From Collinsella tanakaei (GTDB lineage: Bacteria > Actinomycetota > Coriobacteriia > Coriobacteriales > Coriobacteriaceae), in NCBI RefSeq assembly GCF_016900375.1, contig NZ_JACJKB010000015.1:1-59298 (forward strand): DNA of 59,298 bases, in the 5' to 3' direction. The notes below the pieces were generated by a model. The model was not told the origin of the DNA. It was given only the letters and a program-made list of their open reading frames with translations, and made no database searches. Shown in pieces: positions 27,636 through 36,426 of this stretch. The translations under genes and the position numbers were made by a program. Positions within the stretch are counted from its first letter, which is position 1. The number at the start of each line of letters is the position of its first letter.

Positions 27636-28595
27636 CTACACCGTCCTAATACGCGGGTTGATGAGCAGGTAGAGCATATCAACCACGATGTTGATGATGA
27701 CGAACGCGAGAGCGACCACGACGACGACGCCCTGGACGAGGTTGACCTCGTTGCCCTGGATGCCGTTCAGGATGGCCGTGCCCATGCCGGGGAGGTTGAA
27801 GATGACCTCGATGACGACGGCGCCGCCCATGAGGTAACCGATCTTCAGGCCGAGCGTGGTGACGGGCGTGATCAGGGCGTTGCGCAGCACGTTCTTGGCG
27901 ATGACGACGTTCTCGGGGATGCCGCTGCCGCGAGCCGTCTGCACGTAGTCCTTATCGAGCTCCTCGACCATGGCGGTACGCACGATACGCGTCATCTGGC
28001 CGGTCAGCGGGAAGGCGAGCGCCACGGCGGGCATGAACATACGGGCCATGTAGCCAGCCGGATTGGTGAAGAAGTTGGGCAGCGGACCGGAGGCGGGCAG
28101 CACGCCCAGATACGAGGAGAACACGAGGATGAGCAGGACCGCCAGCCAGAACGACGGGGTGGCGATGCCCGCGATGGATATGACGCGGATCAGCTGATCC
28201 GGCCACCTATCGCGGTACAGGGCTGCGATCACGCCGAGGATGAACGACACGATGGCGCCCAGGATGAGGCCGATGAACGTGAGCTGCATCGTGACGGGCA
28301 GCGCCTTGGCGATGCGCTCGGCGACCGGCGTCTGCGAGGCGCCGTAGGTGCCCAGGTCGCCCTGGACGAGGCCGGCGATGTAGTTGACGTAGCGGACGGG
28401 CGTCGGGTCGTTCAGACCGTGCTCCTCCATGTACTGCTCGATGGCTTCCTGCGAAGCGCCCTCGCCCAGCGCGTTGCGCGCGGGGACGCTCGGGTCGGTG
28501 AACGACATGAGGAAGAACACGAGCAGGGTCACGCCCAGCGCCATGATGGGCAGCGCGATGACGCGCCTGCCGACAAGGCGAAGAAGATTATTCAT
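27636..28595 (-). CDS. Sat-like ABC transporter permease
   Basis: The 319-residue OppB/DppB-type permease has six predicted helices, starting MNNLLRLVGRRVIALP. The coupling loop is near YVQTARGSGIPENVV. Start 28595 has GGGAGAGGGA; the longer frame to 28637 would begin inside the hairpin that follows the binding-protein gene. It forms the channel with the permease half of the downstream fusion. Confidence 0.88.
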   Translation of the reverse strand: MNNLLRLVGRRVIALPIMALGVTLLVFFLMSFTDPSVPARNALGEGASQEAIEQYMEEHGLNDPTPVRYVNYIAGLVQGDLGTYGASQTPVAERIAKALPVTMQLTFIGLILGAIVSFILGVIAALYRDRWPDQLIRVISIAGIATPSFWLAVLLILVFSSYLGVLPASGPLPNFFTNPAGYMARMFMPAVALAFPLTGQMTRIVRTAMVEELDKDYVQTARGSGIPENVVIAKNVLRNALITPVTTLGLKIGYLMGGAVVIEVIFNLPGMGTAILNGIQGNEVNLVQGVVVVVALAFVIINIVVDMLYLLINPRIRTV

Positions 28596-28624
28596 TCCCT
28601 CTCCCTTCTTGTGCCTTGAGCGAA

Positions 28625-28656
28625 GGGGCCCGACCACGCGAGCGTGTTCGGGCCCC
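28625..28656 (-). terminator. Hairpin between binding-protein and permease genes
   Basis: A GGGGCCCGA-rich stem pairs with TTCGGGCCCC around a CACGC/GCGTG inner stem. The U-tract on the minus strand is weak (TTCGCTC), so it may stabilise the upstream mRNA or attenuate rather than terminate. It mirrors the hairpin after oppA. Confidence 0.55.
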
Positions 28657-28717
28657 GCACGTGACGATTAACGTAGTGAGAACCGAGCTGTCATAAGGGT
28701 TCTCAGGCAACCGGGTC

Positions 28718-30334
28718 TTAGGCGGTGACGGTCGCGCAATCGATGAACGACATACCGGTCGTGCCGATGCCGGCGAAGCCGGTGATCGAGACGCCCTCGC
28801 CGTTGGGGGTGTCGCCCCAGTAGCCGGTAGCGGTCTGGACCTGGAGGACCGGATACAGGACGCACTGCTCGGCGATGAAGTCGAAGCACTGGTTCCAGGT
28901 CTCCTGCTGCTCGTCACCCTCCTGGGTAAGAGCCTTGTTCATGAGCTCGGTGAGCTGAGCCCACTCAGCGGAGTCGGACCAGCGGGCACGGGACTGCATC
29001 CACACGTTGTCGCCGTACCACCAGTTCATGAGCAGGTCGGGGTCGGCGCCGAAGCAGGACGGGTCACCGGGGGCCAGCAGCAGGTCGTACTCGCCGCCGC
29101 CGTCGATGTAGGTGTAGGTGTTGGCAGAGGTCTGCTCGTTGATGGTGACGGTGAAGCCGAGGGCGTCGAGGTCCTCCTTGACCTGGGTGGCCATAGCGGT
29201 GACCTGCTCGTTGTCGGTGACGCAGAGCTCGATCTCGCCGGGGGTCACGCCGGCCTCCTCGAGCAGGCTCTTGGCCTTGTCGGCGTCGTACTCGTAGACG
29301 ACGGAGGCCTCATGGTAGTTGGGGAAGTTCTCCGGCAGGTAGCAGGTCGGCTTGGCGGCGAGGCCGGCGAACGCGTTCGTGATCATCTGATCGTAGTTGA
29401 GCGCGTACATGACGGCCTGGCGGGCCTTGGCGTTGTCCCACGGAGCCTTCTTGGTGTTGAACATCATGAAGCGGGTGCCGAAGCCCTGGACGGTGTCGAC
29501 GTTGCAGCCGGAGGCCTCGAGCTGCTCGATGGCGTCAGCGGTGGCCATCTCCATGACGAGCGTGGTGCCCTCCTGCTGAGCGGTGATACGGGCGGTGGCG
29601 TCGACGAGGATGTCGTAGTGGATCTTCTCGTCCTTGGCGGGGTGATCGCCGTTGTACTCGGGGTTCGGGACCATCTCGACGACGTCGTCGGAGATCGTCT
29701 CGTACATCCACGGACCGGAGCCGATGGGCTTGGCGGTCATATCCTCGGTGGTGGAGGAGGCGGGAACCACGCGGATGATGGCCAGGCGCTCCTTGAGCAG
29801 CGAGAAGTTCGGGATGGTGGTCTTGACGGTGACGGTGGTGTCGTCCTTCTTCTCGATGGACGCGATGGGGGTCAGCATCGGGATGTAGATGTTGCCCTCG
29901 GCGGTGCAGCGGGCGAAGGACTCGATGATGTCCTCAGGCGTGACGGGGTTGCCATCGGAGAAGGCGGCACCCTCGCGCAGCGTGATGTCGTAGGTGGTGT
30001 CGTCGACCTGGGTCGGATCGCCGGTGGCCAGCTCCGGGAAGGTGCTGTAGTCATGGTAGTCGATGCCGTAGAGGCCCTCGACGACATGCCAGTTGGTGCC
30101 CAGCGAGAGAGCGGAGGACGTGCTGGAGGGGTCATAGTTCTGCGTCGCGTAAGCGGAACCGGCGGTGATGGTGCCGCCACCCTCGGTGCCGCCGGAGGCG
30201 GCGGTGCCGGAACCAGCCGCGGTGTCGTCGCCACCGCCGCCGCAGCCGGCCAGGCCGAGGCCCGCAACCGTCGCGGTAGCCCCGGTGACTCCCAGGAACG
30301 CGCGGCGCGACAGGCTCTTGTTCTTGATATCCAT
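28718..30334 (-). CDS. Sat-like ABC transporter binding lipoprotein
   Basis: The 538-residue SBP_bac_5 protein starts MDIKNKSLSRRAFLG, a good twin-arginine motif, with lipobox GLAGC and a Gly/Ala/Thr linker, so it is probably a Tat-exported surface lipoprotein. It has 1) the SBP_5 N-terminal block TYDITLREGAAFSDG and 2) a C-terminal closure. Start 30334 has GGAG at five bases. Because it heads an operon next to nanA/nanK/nanE-type genes, sialic acid is the likely ligand, as in SatA; peptides cannot be excluded from sequence. Confidence 0.82.
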   Translation of the reverse strand: MDIKNKSLSRRAFLGVTGATATVAGLGLAGCGGGGDDTAAGSGTAASGGTEGGGTITAGSAYATQNYDPSSTSSALSLGTNWHVVEGLYGIDYHDYSTFPELATGDPTQVDDTTYDITLREGAAFSDGNPVTPEDIIESFARCTAEGNIYIPMLTPIASIEKKDDTTVTVKTTIPNFSLLKERLAIIRVVPASSTTEDMTAKPIGSGPWMYETISDDVVEMVPNPEYNGDHPAKDEKIHYDILVDATARITAQQEGTTLVMEMATADAIEQLEASGCNVDTVQGFGTRFMMFNTKKAPWDNAKARQAVMYALNYDQMITNAFAGLAAKPTCYLPENFPNYHEASVVYEYDADKAKSLLEEAGVTPGEIELCVTDNEQVTAMATQVKEDLDALGFTVTINEQTSANTYTYIDGGGEYDLLLAPGDPSCFGADPDLLMNWWYGDNVWMQSRARWSDSAEWAQLTELMNKALTQEGDEQQETWNQCFDFIAEQCVLYPVLQVQTATGYWGDTPNGEGVSITGFAGIGTTGMSFIDCATVTA

Positions 30335-30413
30335 GAGCACTCCAATCATTGTGCCCGCGCTACCGTCTCGCGACAGCAGCGCGCTTATACTAGACGCATT
30401 TCACGATAACGTG

Positions 30414-30424
30414 GAAACCGTTTC
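30414..30424. promoter_or_regulatory. LacI-type inverted repeat upstream of importer operon
   Basis: GAAACCGTTTC is an inverted repeat around a central base, the core form of many LacI-family operators. It lies about 80 bases before the start, just upstream of a possible -10. The regulator is not in the window. Confidence 0.4.
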
Positions 30425-30510
30425 GCAACATCCACGCGGCGGCGAACGGCCAAAGCGACGCGCAGCCGGTTTTTTCGACCGTTTACGTTTTTCTTGACCT
30501 TTGCTTAATT

Positions 30511-30525
30511 TGGTGGTAACCACCA
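30511..30525. promoter_or_regulatory. Palindromic operator candidate for importer operon
   Basis: TGGTGGTAACCACCA is a perfect dyad around a three-base centre. It resembles GntR/FadR-type operators (TGGT...ACCA), the family of NanR. A partial copy (TGGTCCATACCA) lies 45 bases away. Confidence 0.45.
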
Positions 30526-30717
30526 TACCAGTTAGGACCATGCCGTCTACGCTGCGCCGTTTCGCCCTGTGGTCCATACCATCCCAACAAGCCACCCCCT
30601 CATTCAGCAGGCGCGAAACCGTTCGTCATGAACCCATGGTAGCCATGTGGCGTATGGGCAAAATGGATTCGCTTGTCCGTTTTGTCTTTTTTTATGATAT
30701 GGAAATCTGTGCGACAT

Positions 30718-30787
30718 GAAGCGGCGGGTCGAACATGGCCCGTCGCTTCATCTGTTCGCTTGAAATGTCGCTTCGGTCTGAAGCGAC
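30718..30787 (-). terminator. Two hairpins downstream of uvrC, possible terminator
   Basis: GTCGCTTC/GAAGCGAC (30767-30787) lies at once after the uvrC stop, and GAAGCGGCGGG/CCCGTCGCTTC (30718-30749) follows. Only short T-rich stretches come after each on the minus strand, so termination is uncertain. Confidence 0.5.
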
Positions 30788-30788
30788 C

Positions 30789-32810
30789 CTACTCTTCCGG
30801 CACGGGGTTCTGCCGCTCGGCCTCCCAGGCGCGCAGCGTGTCGTAAACCGCCTGCGCCACCTGCTCGGGCACGCCCTTGACCTCGGCGATCTCCTCCGCG
30901 CTCGCGGCGCGCAGCCGCTTCATCGAGCCGAAGTGCCTCATGATCGCCCGCTTGCGCGTGGGGCCCACGCCCTCGACCTCGTCGAGCACGGACACCGTCA
31001 TGGCCTTGTCGCGCAGCTCGCGATGGAAGGTGATGGCAAAGCGGTGCGACTCGTCGCGCACCTGCTTGATAAGGTAGAGCGACGCAGAGCCGTTCGGCAG
31101 CACGACCGGTGTGTCGTCCCAGGGGACGAACACCTCCTCGTCGGCCTTCGCGAGGCCGCATACCGGGATGTCGAGGCCGAGCTGCTCAAGCTGGTTCATG
31201 GCCGCCGTCAGCTGCGGCTTGCCGCCATCGACCACGAGCAGGTCCGGGCGGCTTCCGAAGCGCTCGTCGGCCATGCGCTCCGGCGCGTAGCGACGCCCGA
31301 GCACCTCGGACATCGACAGGAAGTCATTCGCCTCGGTAAGCGGCGTCTTGATCTTGAACCGGCGGTACTGGCTCTTGTCGGGCTTTCCGTTCGTGAACAC
31401 CACCATCGAGGCGACCGTGAAGCGGCCGTGGATGGTCGAGATGTCGAAGCACTCGATGCGCATCGGAGGCGCATCGAGCGCAAGGGCGCTCTCGAGCTGC
31501 AGCAGCGCCTGGTTCGTGCGGTCGTCGGCGTAGCCGGTGCGCATCATGTAGCGCATGAGCGAATGGCGCGCGTTGCGCTCGCACGTCTCGAGCAGATGGC
31601 GCTTCTCGCCGCGCTGAGGACGGTGCAGCATGCACTTTCGCCCGCGCTTCTCGGTAAGCCACGCCCCGATGAGCTCGGCATCCTCGAGGTCGACCGCAAC
31701 GTCCACCTCGGCGGGGATGTCGGCAGTCTCGTCGTAATAGCGCTTGACGAAGCCGCCGACGAGCTCCTCCTCCGAAACGTCGAGACCCTTATCCAAGATG
31801 AAATCGCAGGTGCGGACCGTCCTGCCCTCGCGCACCACGAACACGCAGGCGCCCGCGATGGTCTCCTCGCGGTAGAAGCCGATGAGGTCGATGTCCACGC
31901 TCGTGGGGAACACGACCTGCTGGCGGTCGTCGAGCCCGTTGATGACCTCGAGGCGGCGCTTGATGCGCCCGGCTCGCTCGAAGTCGAGGTCGGCGGCGGC
32001 CTCCGCCATCTCGTCGGTGAGCTCCCCCACCAGCTCGCGGCGCTGACCGGAAAGGAAGCGCTCCACCCGGCGCACGTTCACGGCGTACTTCTCGGGCGAG
32101 ACCATGCCGGCGCACACGCCCGGGCCGCGGCCGACATGGTAGTCGAAGCACGGCCGGCCCTTCTGCGCGCACACGAGGCCGATGATATCGGCGTCGTCGG
32201 GGCGCTTTGCCAGAAGGCGGCGGACGCGCTTCCACTCCGCGCAGGTGGCCGAGCAGATCGGCGTCACCTTGCGCAGGGTGTCGATGGTCTCGCGCGCGGC
32301 GCGCGCATCGGTATAGGGACCGAAGTAGCGCGTGCCCGGCTTGTGCTTCTCGCGGGTGTACTTGATGGCGGGAAACAAGTCGCCATGCGTGACGGCGATA
32401 TAGGGATAGCTCTTATCGTCCTTGTAGTCGACGTTGAAATACGGGTGGTACTGCCCGATGAGGTTGCGCTCGAGCACGAGCGCCTCGTGCTCGTTGTCGA
32501 CCACGATGTAGTCGAAGCTCGCCACGATCTGCATCATGAGCGGGATCTTCTCGCGGTCGTCGGTGAGCTGCACGTACTGCTTCATGCGGGCGCGCAGGTT
32601 CTTCGCCTTGCCCACGTAGATGACCTCGCCGGCGGCATCCTTCCACAGATAGCATCCCGGGCTGGTGGGCACCTGGGAAACCTGCTCGGCGATCGAGGGG
32701 GCGCGCCCCTCCCCCTCCTCGGACACATGGCGTGCCGCGGCGCGCGTGTCGAGCGGCGACACGGGAACGCTCGAGCCGGGAAGGCCCGCATGCGACAGCG
32801 GACGCGGCAT
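30789..32810 (-). CDS. uvrC: Excinuclease ABC subunit C
   Basis: The 673-residue protein has a GIY-YIG nuclease domain (about 35-110; GCYLWKDAAGEVIYVGKAKNL begins it), a Cys-rich linker, a UVR motif (LDFERAGRIKRRLEVI), an RNase H-like UvrC homology domain (ECFDISTIHG, DLLVVDGGKPQ) and C-terminal HhH repeats (VEGVGPTRKRAIMRHFGSM). It makes both incisions in nucleotide excision repair. The GIY-YIG domain is preceded by about 35 extra residues of low complexity. The start at 32810 overlaps no gene and follows the upstream stop by one base, but it has no clear ribosome site, so the true start could be internal. Confidence 0.93.
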   Translation of the reverse strand: MPRPLSHAGLPGSSVPVSPLDTRAAARHVSEEGEGRAPSIAEQVSQVPTSPGCYLWKDAAGEVIYVGKAKNLRARMKQYVQLTDDREKIPLMMQIVASFDYIVVDNEHEALVLERNLIGQYHPYFNVDYKDDKSYPYIAVTHGDLFPAIKYTREKHKPGTRYFGPYTDARAARETIDTLRKVTPICSATCAEWKRVRRLLAKRPDDADIIGLVCAQKGRPCFDYHVGRGPGVCAGMVSPEKYAVNVRRVERFLSGQRRELVGELTDEMAEAAADLDFERAGRIKRRLEVINGLDDRQQVVFPTSVDIDLIGFYREETIAGACVFVVREGRTVRTCDFILDKGLDVSEEELVGGFVKRYYDETADIPAEVDVAVDLEDAELIGAWLTEKRGRKCMLHRPQRGEKRHLLETCERNARHSLMRYMMRTGYADDRTNQALLQLESALALDAPPMRIECFDISTIHGRFTVASMVVFTNGKPDKSQYRRFKIKTPLTEANDFLSMSEVLGRRYAPERMADERFGSRPDLLVVDGGKPQLTAAMNQLEQLGLDIPVCGLAKADEEVFVPWDDTPVVLPNGSASLYLIKQVRDESHRFAITFHRELRDKAMTVSVLDEVEGVGPTRKRAIMRHFGSMKRLRAASAEEIAEVKGVPEQVAQAVYDTLRAWEAERQNPVPEE

Positions 32811-32811
32811 G

Positions 32812-34092
32812 TTAGTGCGTGTCCGCGCGGCGCACGTCGCCCACGTAGCGCTTGAACTTCTCGATCTGGTTGTACAGGCGCACGGCGGCCCAGAAGCGAT
32901 GGGCAAGCGTGTCGGCCGACGAGCCGAACGGCGAGCCGCTGCGGTGGCTGCGGTAGTATCCCAGCACGCGCTCGCGCAGGGCGGCGTCGGGCACGCTGCG
33001 CTCGATCACGCGGCGCGGAACGAGCGTGAACAGGCGGTCGGCATAGGCCTCCTGATAGGGAATCTCGCGGTGCAGCACGAACTGGTCGACTATGAGGGCG
33101 GCGAAGTTCACGCCGCCGAGCGCCATGTAGTAGGTGTTGGCACCCGGACGGGCATTCACCTCGAAAAACTTGTACTTCCCGTCGCGCTCATCGTACTTGG
33201 CGTCGAAGTTGGCGAAGCCCACGTAGCCGGTATGCTCGCAGAAGCGCTTGGCATCCTCGACCACCTGGTCGTGGCGCTCCAGCAGGATCGTCACCGGGTT
33301 GCCGATGCGCGCAGGCGAGTGATCCTGCAGGACCACCGTGCCGCCCGACACCGCGCGCACGCGGCCCCGGTCATCGGAAAACGTGGTGAGCGAGCAGATC
33401 GCGGCATCGTCGCCGGGGATGAAATCCTGCACGACGAGCTCGCGGTCGTAGCCGGCATCGCGCAGCAGGTTGAAGACGCGCGTGAGCTCGGCGGGCTCGT
33501 GCACCTCGTAGATCTTCTCCTTGCCGGGGAAGTCCATGAGGTCGTAGCGAGCCGAGTTCGACGGCTTGGCGATCACCGGGTACGTAAACGAATCGGCGTC
33601 GATCTCGATGCTCGGATCGGAGCAGTCGAACGTGCGCGTAGCGGGGTACGGGATGCCCAGCTGATCGCAGATGGCGTAGAAGCGCCCCTTCTGCGTGATC
33701 TCGTCGAACAGCTCGAAGTCGTTGTACGGCACGACGAACCAGCGCGAGAGCTCCTCCTTGTTCTTGGAGATGATGCGCACATGCCAGTCGGCGCTGCCCA
33801 GCAGCACGGCGACCTTGCCCGCTGCCACGAGCTCTGCGCCCAGGCGGCGCAGCAGGGCCACGATGGCCTCCTCGCCCTCGCCCATGGCGGCGTCGATGCG
33901 GTAGTCGGTGAAGCGGCTCGCAGACGTCACGCGGACGTCCACGGAGGAGTACACGACCGTACGGATGCCGTAGGCCTCATAGAAGCAGCGGCCATAGGAG
34001 TACGCAAGGATCTCGCCGCCCAGCACCACGGGCACCAGACGGTCGGCGATCTCGCTTTCGGTGATGGCGGGGACCTCGGAGACGACGCTCAC
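32812..34092 (-). CDS. ATP-grasp ligase, possibly D-aspartate ligase-like
   Basis: The 426-residue ATP-grasp protein starts with GTG at 34092 two bases after the previous stop, with GGAGG upstream; the longer frame is a shadow of the upstream gene. Its N-terminus (VPVVLGGEILAYSYGR) has the layout of ATP-grasp carboxylate-amine ligases of the D-Asp ligase type. Central ATP-grasp blocks are YPVIAKPSNSARY, VVQDFIPG and the metal-binding FFEVNARPGANTYYM. The D-Asp ligase of E. faecium has a similar length and adds D-Asp to the peptidoglycan stem. The next genes are a Fem-like transferase, a DegT aminotransferase and MurJ, which suits a role on lipid II. The substrate is inferred. Confidence 0.7.
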   Translation of the reverse strand: MSVVSEVPAITESEIADRLVPVVLGGEILAYSYGRCFYEAYGIRTVVYSSVDVRVTSASRFTDYRIDAAMGEGEEAIVALLRRLGAELVAAGKVAVLLGSADWHVRIISKNKEELSRWFVVPYNDFELFDEITQKGRFYAICDQLGIPYPATRTFDCSDPSIEIDADSFTYPVIAKPSNSARYDLMDFPGKEKIYEVHEPAELTRVFNLLRDAGYDRELVVQDFIPGDDAAICSLTTFSDDRGRVRAVSGGTVVLQDHSPARIGNPVTILLERHDQVVEDAKRFCEHTGYVGFANFDAKYDERDGKYKFFEVNARPGANTYYMALGGVNFAALIVDQFVLHREIPYQEAYADRLFTLVPRRVIERSVPDAALRERVLGYYRSHRSGSPFGSSADTLAHRFWAAVRLYNQIEKFKRYVGDVRRADTH

Positions 34093-34094
34093 GG

Positions 34095-35108
34095 CTAGTC
34101 CTCCTTCCGGCTGCGCAGACGGGAGCGCAGGCTCTTCGCCTTCACGAGGGCACCGTAGAACGCGCCCTTGATGGGAACATCGCGATCGGGGGCGATGGTG
34201 ACCACGCCCTCCTTGGCGAACTTCGTCTTGAACTCGTTGAGGTTCATGGTCTCGGGCGCGAACTCGCTGCCGATGCCCATGAGGTCGTACTCGGTGCAGC
34301 CGAGCTCGGCGACGTGCTGGCACTCGAAGAACATGAGCGCATCGGCCACGCGTAGGCGGCCGGTCCCCTGGGCGGTCGCGGCGTAGTAGCGCGTCGCGCG
34401 CGTCCCCGAGATGGTGACGAGCGACCAGGCGACGAGCACACCCTCGTTGCGCGCAGCGTACACGCGGCAGTGCTCCGGGCCCAGGATGCTCACCATGCTC
34501 TGGAAATCGGACATCGGCGCGGGCGTGAAGCCGTCACGAGCACCGGTCTCGCACATGATGGTGTAGTACTCCTCGAACGAAGCGGCGGCGCGCTCCGTCT
34601 CGTCGGCCATCTCGCAGGGGCACTCGCGCAGGGCCTTGCGCACATCGCGGCGGCCGCGCGGCTTCATCCGCGAGAGGATGGCGTCGTCGCCGCCGGTGAC
34701 GTCGATGATGACGGTGGTATCGTAAGGCAGCGTCGACAGGCAGGGGCGCGTCGCGGAAAGCTCGTGCTTCACCGCGAGGCGCATGAACACCTGGCGCTTA
34801 TCGCGGCCGCGCACGAACGAGACGAGGGCCTCCATGGCCTTTGCCTCCTGCTCGGCGGTGGGTTCGCTCGCCCACACGGGAGCATGGTGCGCGCGCAGAT
34901 AGCGGTAGCCATGGGTCTCGTACTGGACGAACGAGACGAAGGCGAGCGCCTCGTCCCCCTCGCTCACCACAGCGTATCCCCACGGGGAGCGCCCGGGGAT
35001 CGTGGCCTCGAGCTCCTGCCACACCGGCAGCTGCTCGATAGGCACCGGGACGTCGAGTCCGGCTATACCCAGCTCGTATTCCTTGCGCGAGAGCTCATGA
35101 ACCTGCAT
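34095..35108 (-). CDS. FemAB/FemX-like aminoacyltransferase (GNAT fold)
   Basis: The 337-residue protein resembles FemABX peptidyltransferases: two GNAT-like halves, with a KPRGRRDVRKAL helix block in the middle and the C-terminal FemAB pattern YDLMGIGSEF and NEFKTKFA near the end. Fem proteins use aminoacyl-tRNA to add amino acids to lipid II side chains. The family's long coiled-coil arm is not evident. It is translated just before the ATP-grasp gene, so the two products may work on the same precursor. Which residue it adds is unknown. Confidence 0.75.
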   Translation of the reverse strand: MQVHELSRKEYELGIAGLDVPVPIEQLPVWQELEATIPGRSPWGYAVVSEGDEALAFVSFVQYETHGYRYLRAHHAPVWASEPTAEQEAKAMEALVSFVRGRDKRQVFMRLAVKHELSATRPCLSTLPYDTTVIIDVTGGDDAILSRMKPRGRRDVRKALRECPCEMADETERAAASFEEYYTIMCETGARDGFTPAPMSDFQSMVSILGPEHCRVYAARNEGVLVAWSLVTISGTRATRYYAATAQGTGRLRVADALMFFECQHVAELGCTEYDLMGIGSEFAPETMNLNEFKTKFAKEGVVTIAPDRDVPIKGAFYGALVKAKSLRSRLRSRKED

Positions 35109-35198
35109 CGCGTCGTGCTCCGTCTTCTATCGTCGAGTCGTTACCAGCAGATTATGGTATCGCAGCGGACGCGGCCTCATCGACGCTCCACGTCCATT

Positions 35199-36383
35199 CT
35201 ATGAAGAGACCACGCTCCGCACGATATCGGCCACGGCGCGCGCGGCCTCGGCGCCCTGGTCGGTGGGAAGCGTCGCCACCGTCTCGACGATGCGCATGCA
35301 CGACGGGATGCCGCTCTTGTCGGCGGGAACGCGGTAGGCGGCCTCGTCCAGCACGCCCGGACCCAGGTAGGGGCGGTACCACGTGGAGGTGTAGTAGCCG
35401 GCAACGCAGGCCTGCTCGGTGATGCGGTCGGCCGTCGCGCGATCGCGCACGAGGATGGGGAACTTGAGCAGCGGTTGAGCCGGGTCGGCGCACGCGCTCG
35501 AGAACAGCTCGACGCCGGGCACGTCGGCCAAGGCCTCGGCGTAGGCCGCCGTCGCCTCGGTGCGCAGGCGCATGTCGCCGTCGAGCTCGGAAAAGGCGTC
35601 GATGACGCGGGAGCACATCTCGGCGCTCGGGCGCATCGGCTCGCGCGACACCTTGCCGCGCCGCTCGTCGTCGGACACCGCGGGCTCGAACAGGCCCACC
35701 GCGGTCAGGCCGCGGCGCAGGGCACGCGCGCAGGCAAGCGGCAGGTGGTTGTACACGCGGTTCCAGAATACGAAGGTGCGCGTGAGCGAGGTCAGGTGCG
35801 CTCCCGCGACGGGCAGCGTCGCCAAGCGCTCACGGATGCGCGCCGTGACAGCGGAAAACGGAGAGGCCGGGTTGACCCAGATCGCGCCGCCGAACTGCGT
35901 GTGGAGCATCTTCTCGACACCGAACGAATGGACGGAGATGTCGGCGACGGGCCTGCCGCCCGCGTCGCACGCCATGCGTGCCAGGCCGTGGGCGCAGTCC
36001 TCGATCACGCAGGCCCCCGCCTCATGCGCGATGCGCACGAGCAGCGCGCTGTCGCGCTCGTCGATGATGCCGTAGGTGTGCTGGAGCATCACGACGCGGG
36101 CGTCCGCGGGCAGGCGCAGCTTCTCGGGGCAGATGGACGCCGCGCAGCGCGAGACCTCCGCATAGACCGGCGTGAGGCCGGCGGCGATGATGGGGTCGAC
36201 GGCGGTGCAGCAGGTGAGCAGCTGCGTCACCGCGCTGCCCTCCCCCAGCCCAGCGCGAATCTCCTCGCAGGCGACCAGCATGCCGTGGCGCGCCTTGTAC
36301 GTCAAAAACCAGTCGGCGGGATCGGTTCCCGTGCGCTGCGCCATGATGGTGGCGATGCGCTCCTCCTCGGGCGTGCGATTCAT
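35199..36383 (-). CDS. DegT/DnrJ/EryC1/StrS-family PLP aminotransferase
   Basis: The 394-residue aminotransferase of fold type I has IEDCAHGL (Asp129 for the PLP ring nitrogen) and SFGVEKMLHTQFGG with the PLP-binding Lys158. GGAGG precedes the start at 36383. The family usually aminates nucleotide-activated keto sugars, so it could act on a wall or lipid-linked sugar; the typical partner dehydratase is not in the window. Sequences near LTCCTAVDPIIAAGLTP are typical of the substrate-binding part. Confidence 0.82.
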   Translation of the reverse strand: MNRTPEEERIATIMAQRTGTDPADWFLTYKARHGMLVACEEIRAGLGEGSAVTQLLTCCTAVDPIIAAGLTPVYAEVSRCAASICPEKLRLPADARVVMLQHTYGIIDERDSALLVRIAHEAGACVIEDCAHGLARMACDAGGRPVADISVHSFGVEKMLHTQFGGAIWVNPASPFSAVTARIRERLATLPVAGAHLTSLTRTFVFWNRVYNHLPLACARALRRGLTAVGLFEPAVSDDERRGKVSREPMRPSAEMCSRVIDAFSELDGDMRLRTEATAAYAEALADVPGVELFSSACADPAQPLLKFPILVRDRATADRITEQACVAGYYTSTWYRPYLGPGVLDEAAYRVPADKSGIPSCMRIVETVATLPTDQGAEAARAVADIVRSVVSS

Positions 36384-36426
36384 ATGTCTGCCTCCTTCAG
36401 GTCAGAACGGGCACTGCGCGCTCGCG

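Larger units (their letters stand above)
30335..30788. other. 454-base gap: importer promoter region and uvrC 3' hairpins
   Basis: No gene is supported. The part near the importer start holds a possible -10 (TAGTAT on the minus strand, near 30388), an 11-base inverted repeat GAAACCGTTTC (30414-30424) of LacI-operator type, the palindrome TGGTGGTAACCACCA (30511-30525) and a weaker TGGTCCATACCA (30570-30581). The far end holds two hairpins downstream of uvrC. The middle is AT-rich and otherwise empty. Confidence 0.6.

Noticed and set aside
24915-28619. 1234-codon open frame on the plus strand
   Set aside because: It is antisense to the importer genes, His/Arg/Asp-rich, and has no motif. It is a by-product of high third-position GC. 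The same applies to the long antisense frames over opp, gap, uvrA and murJ.
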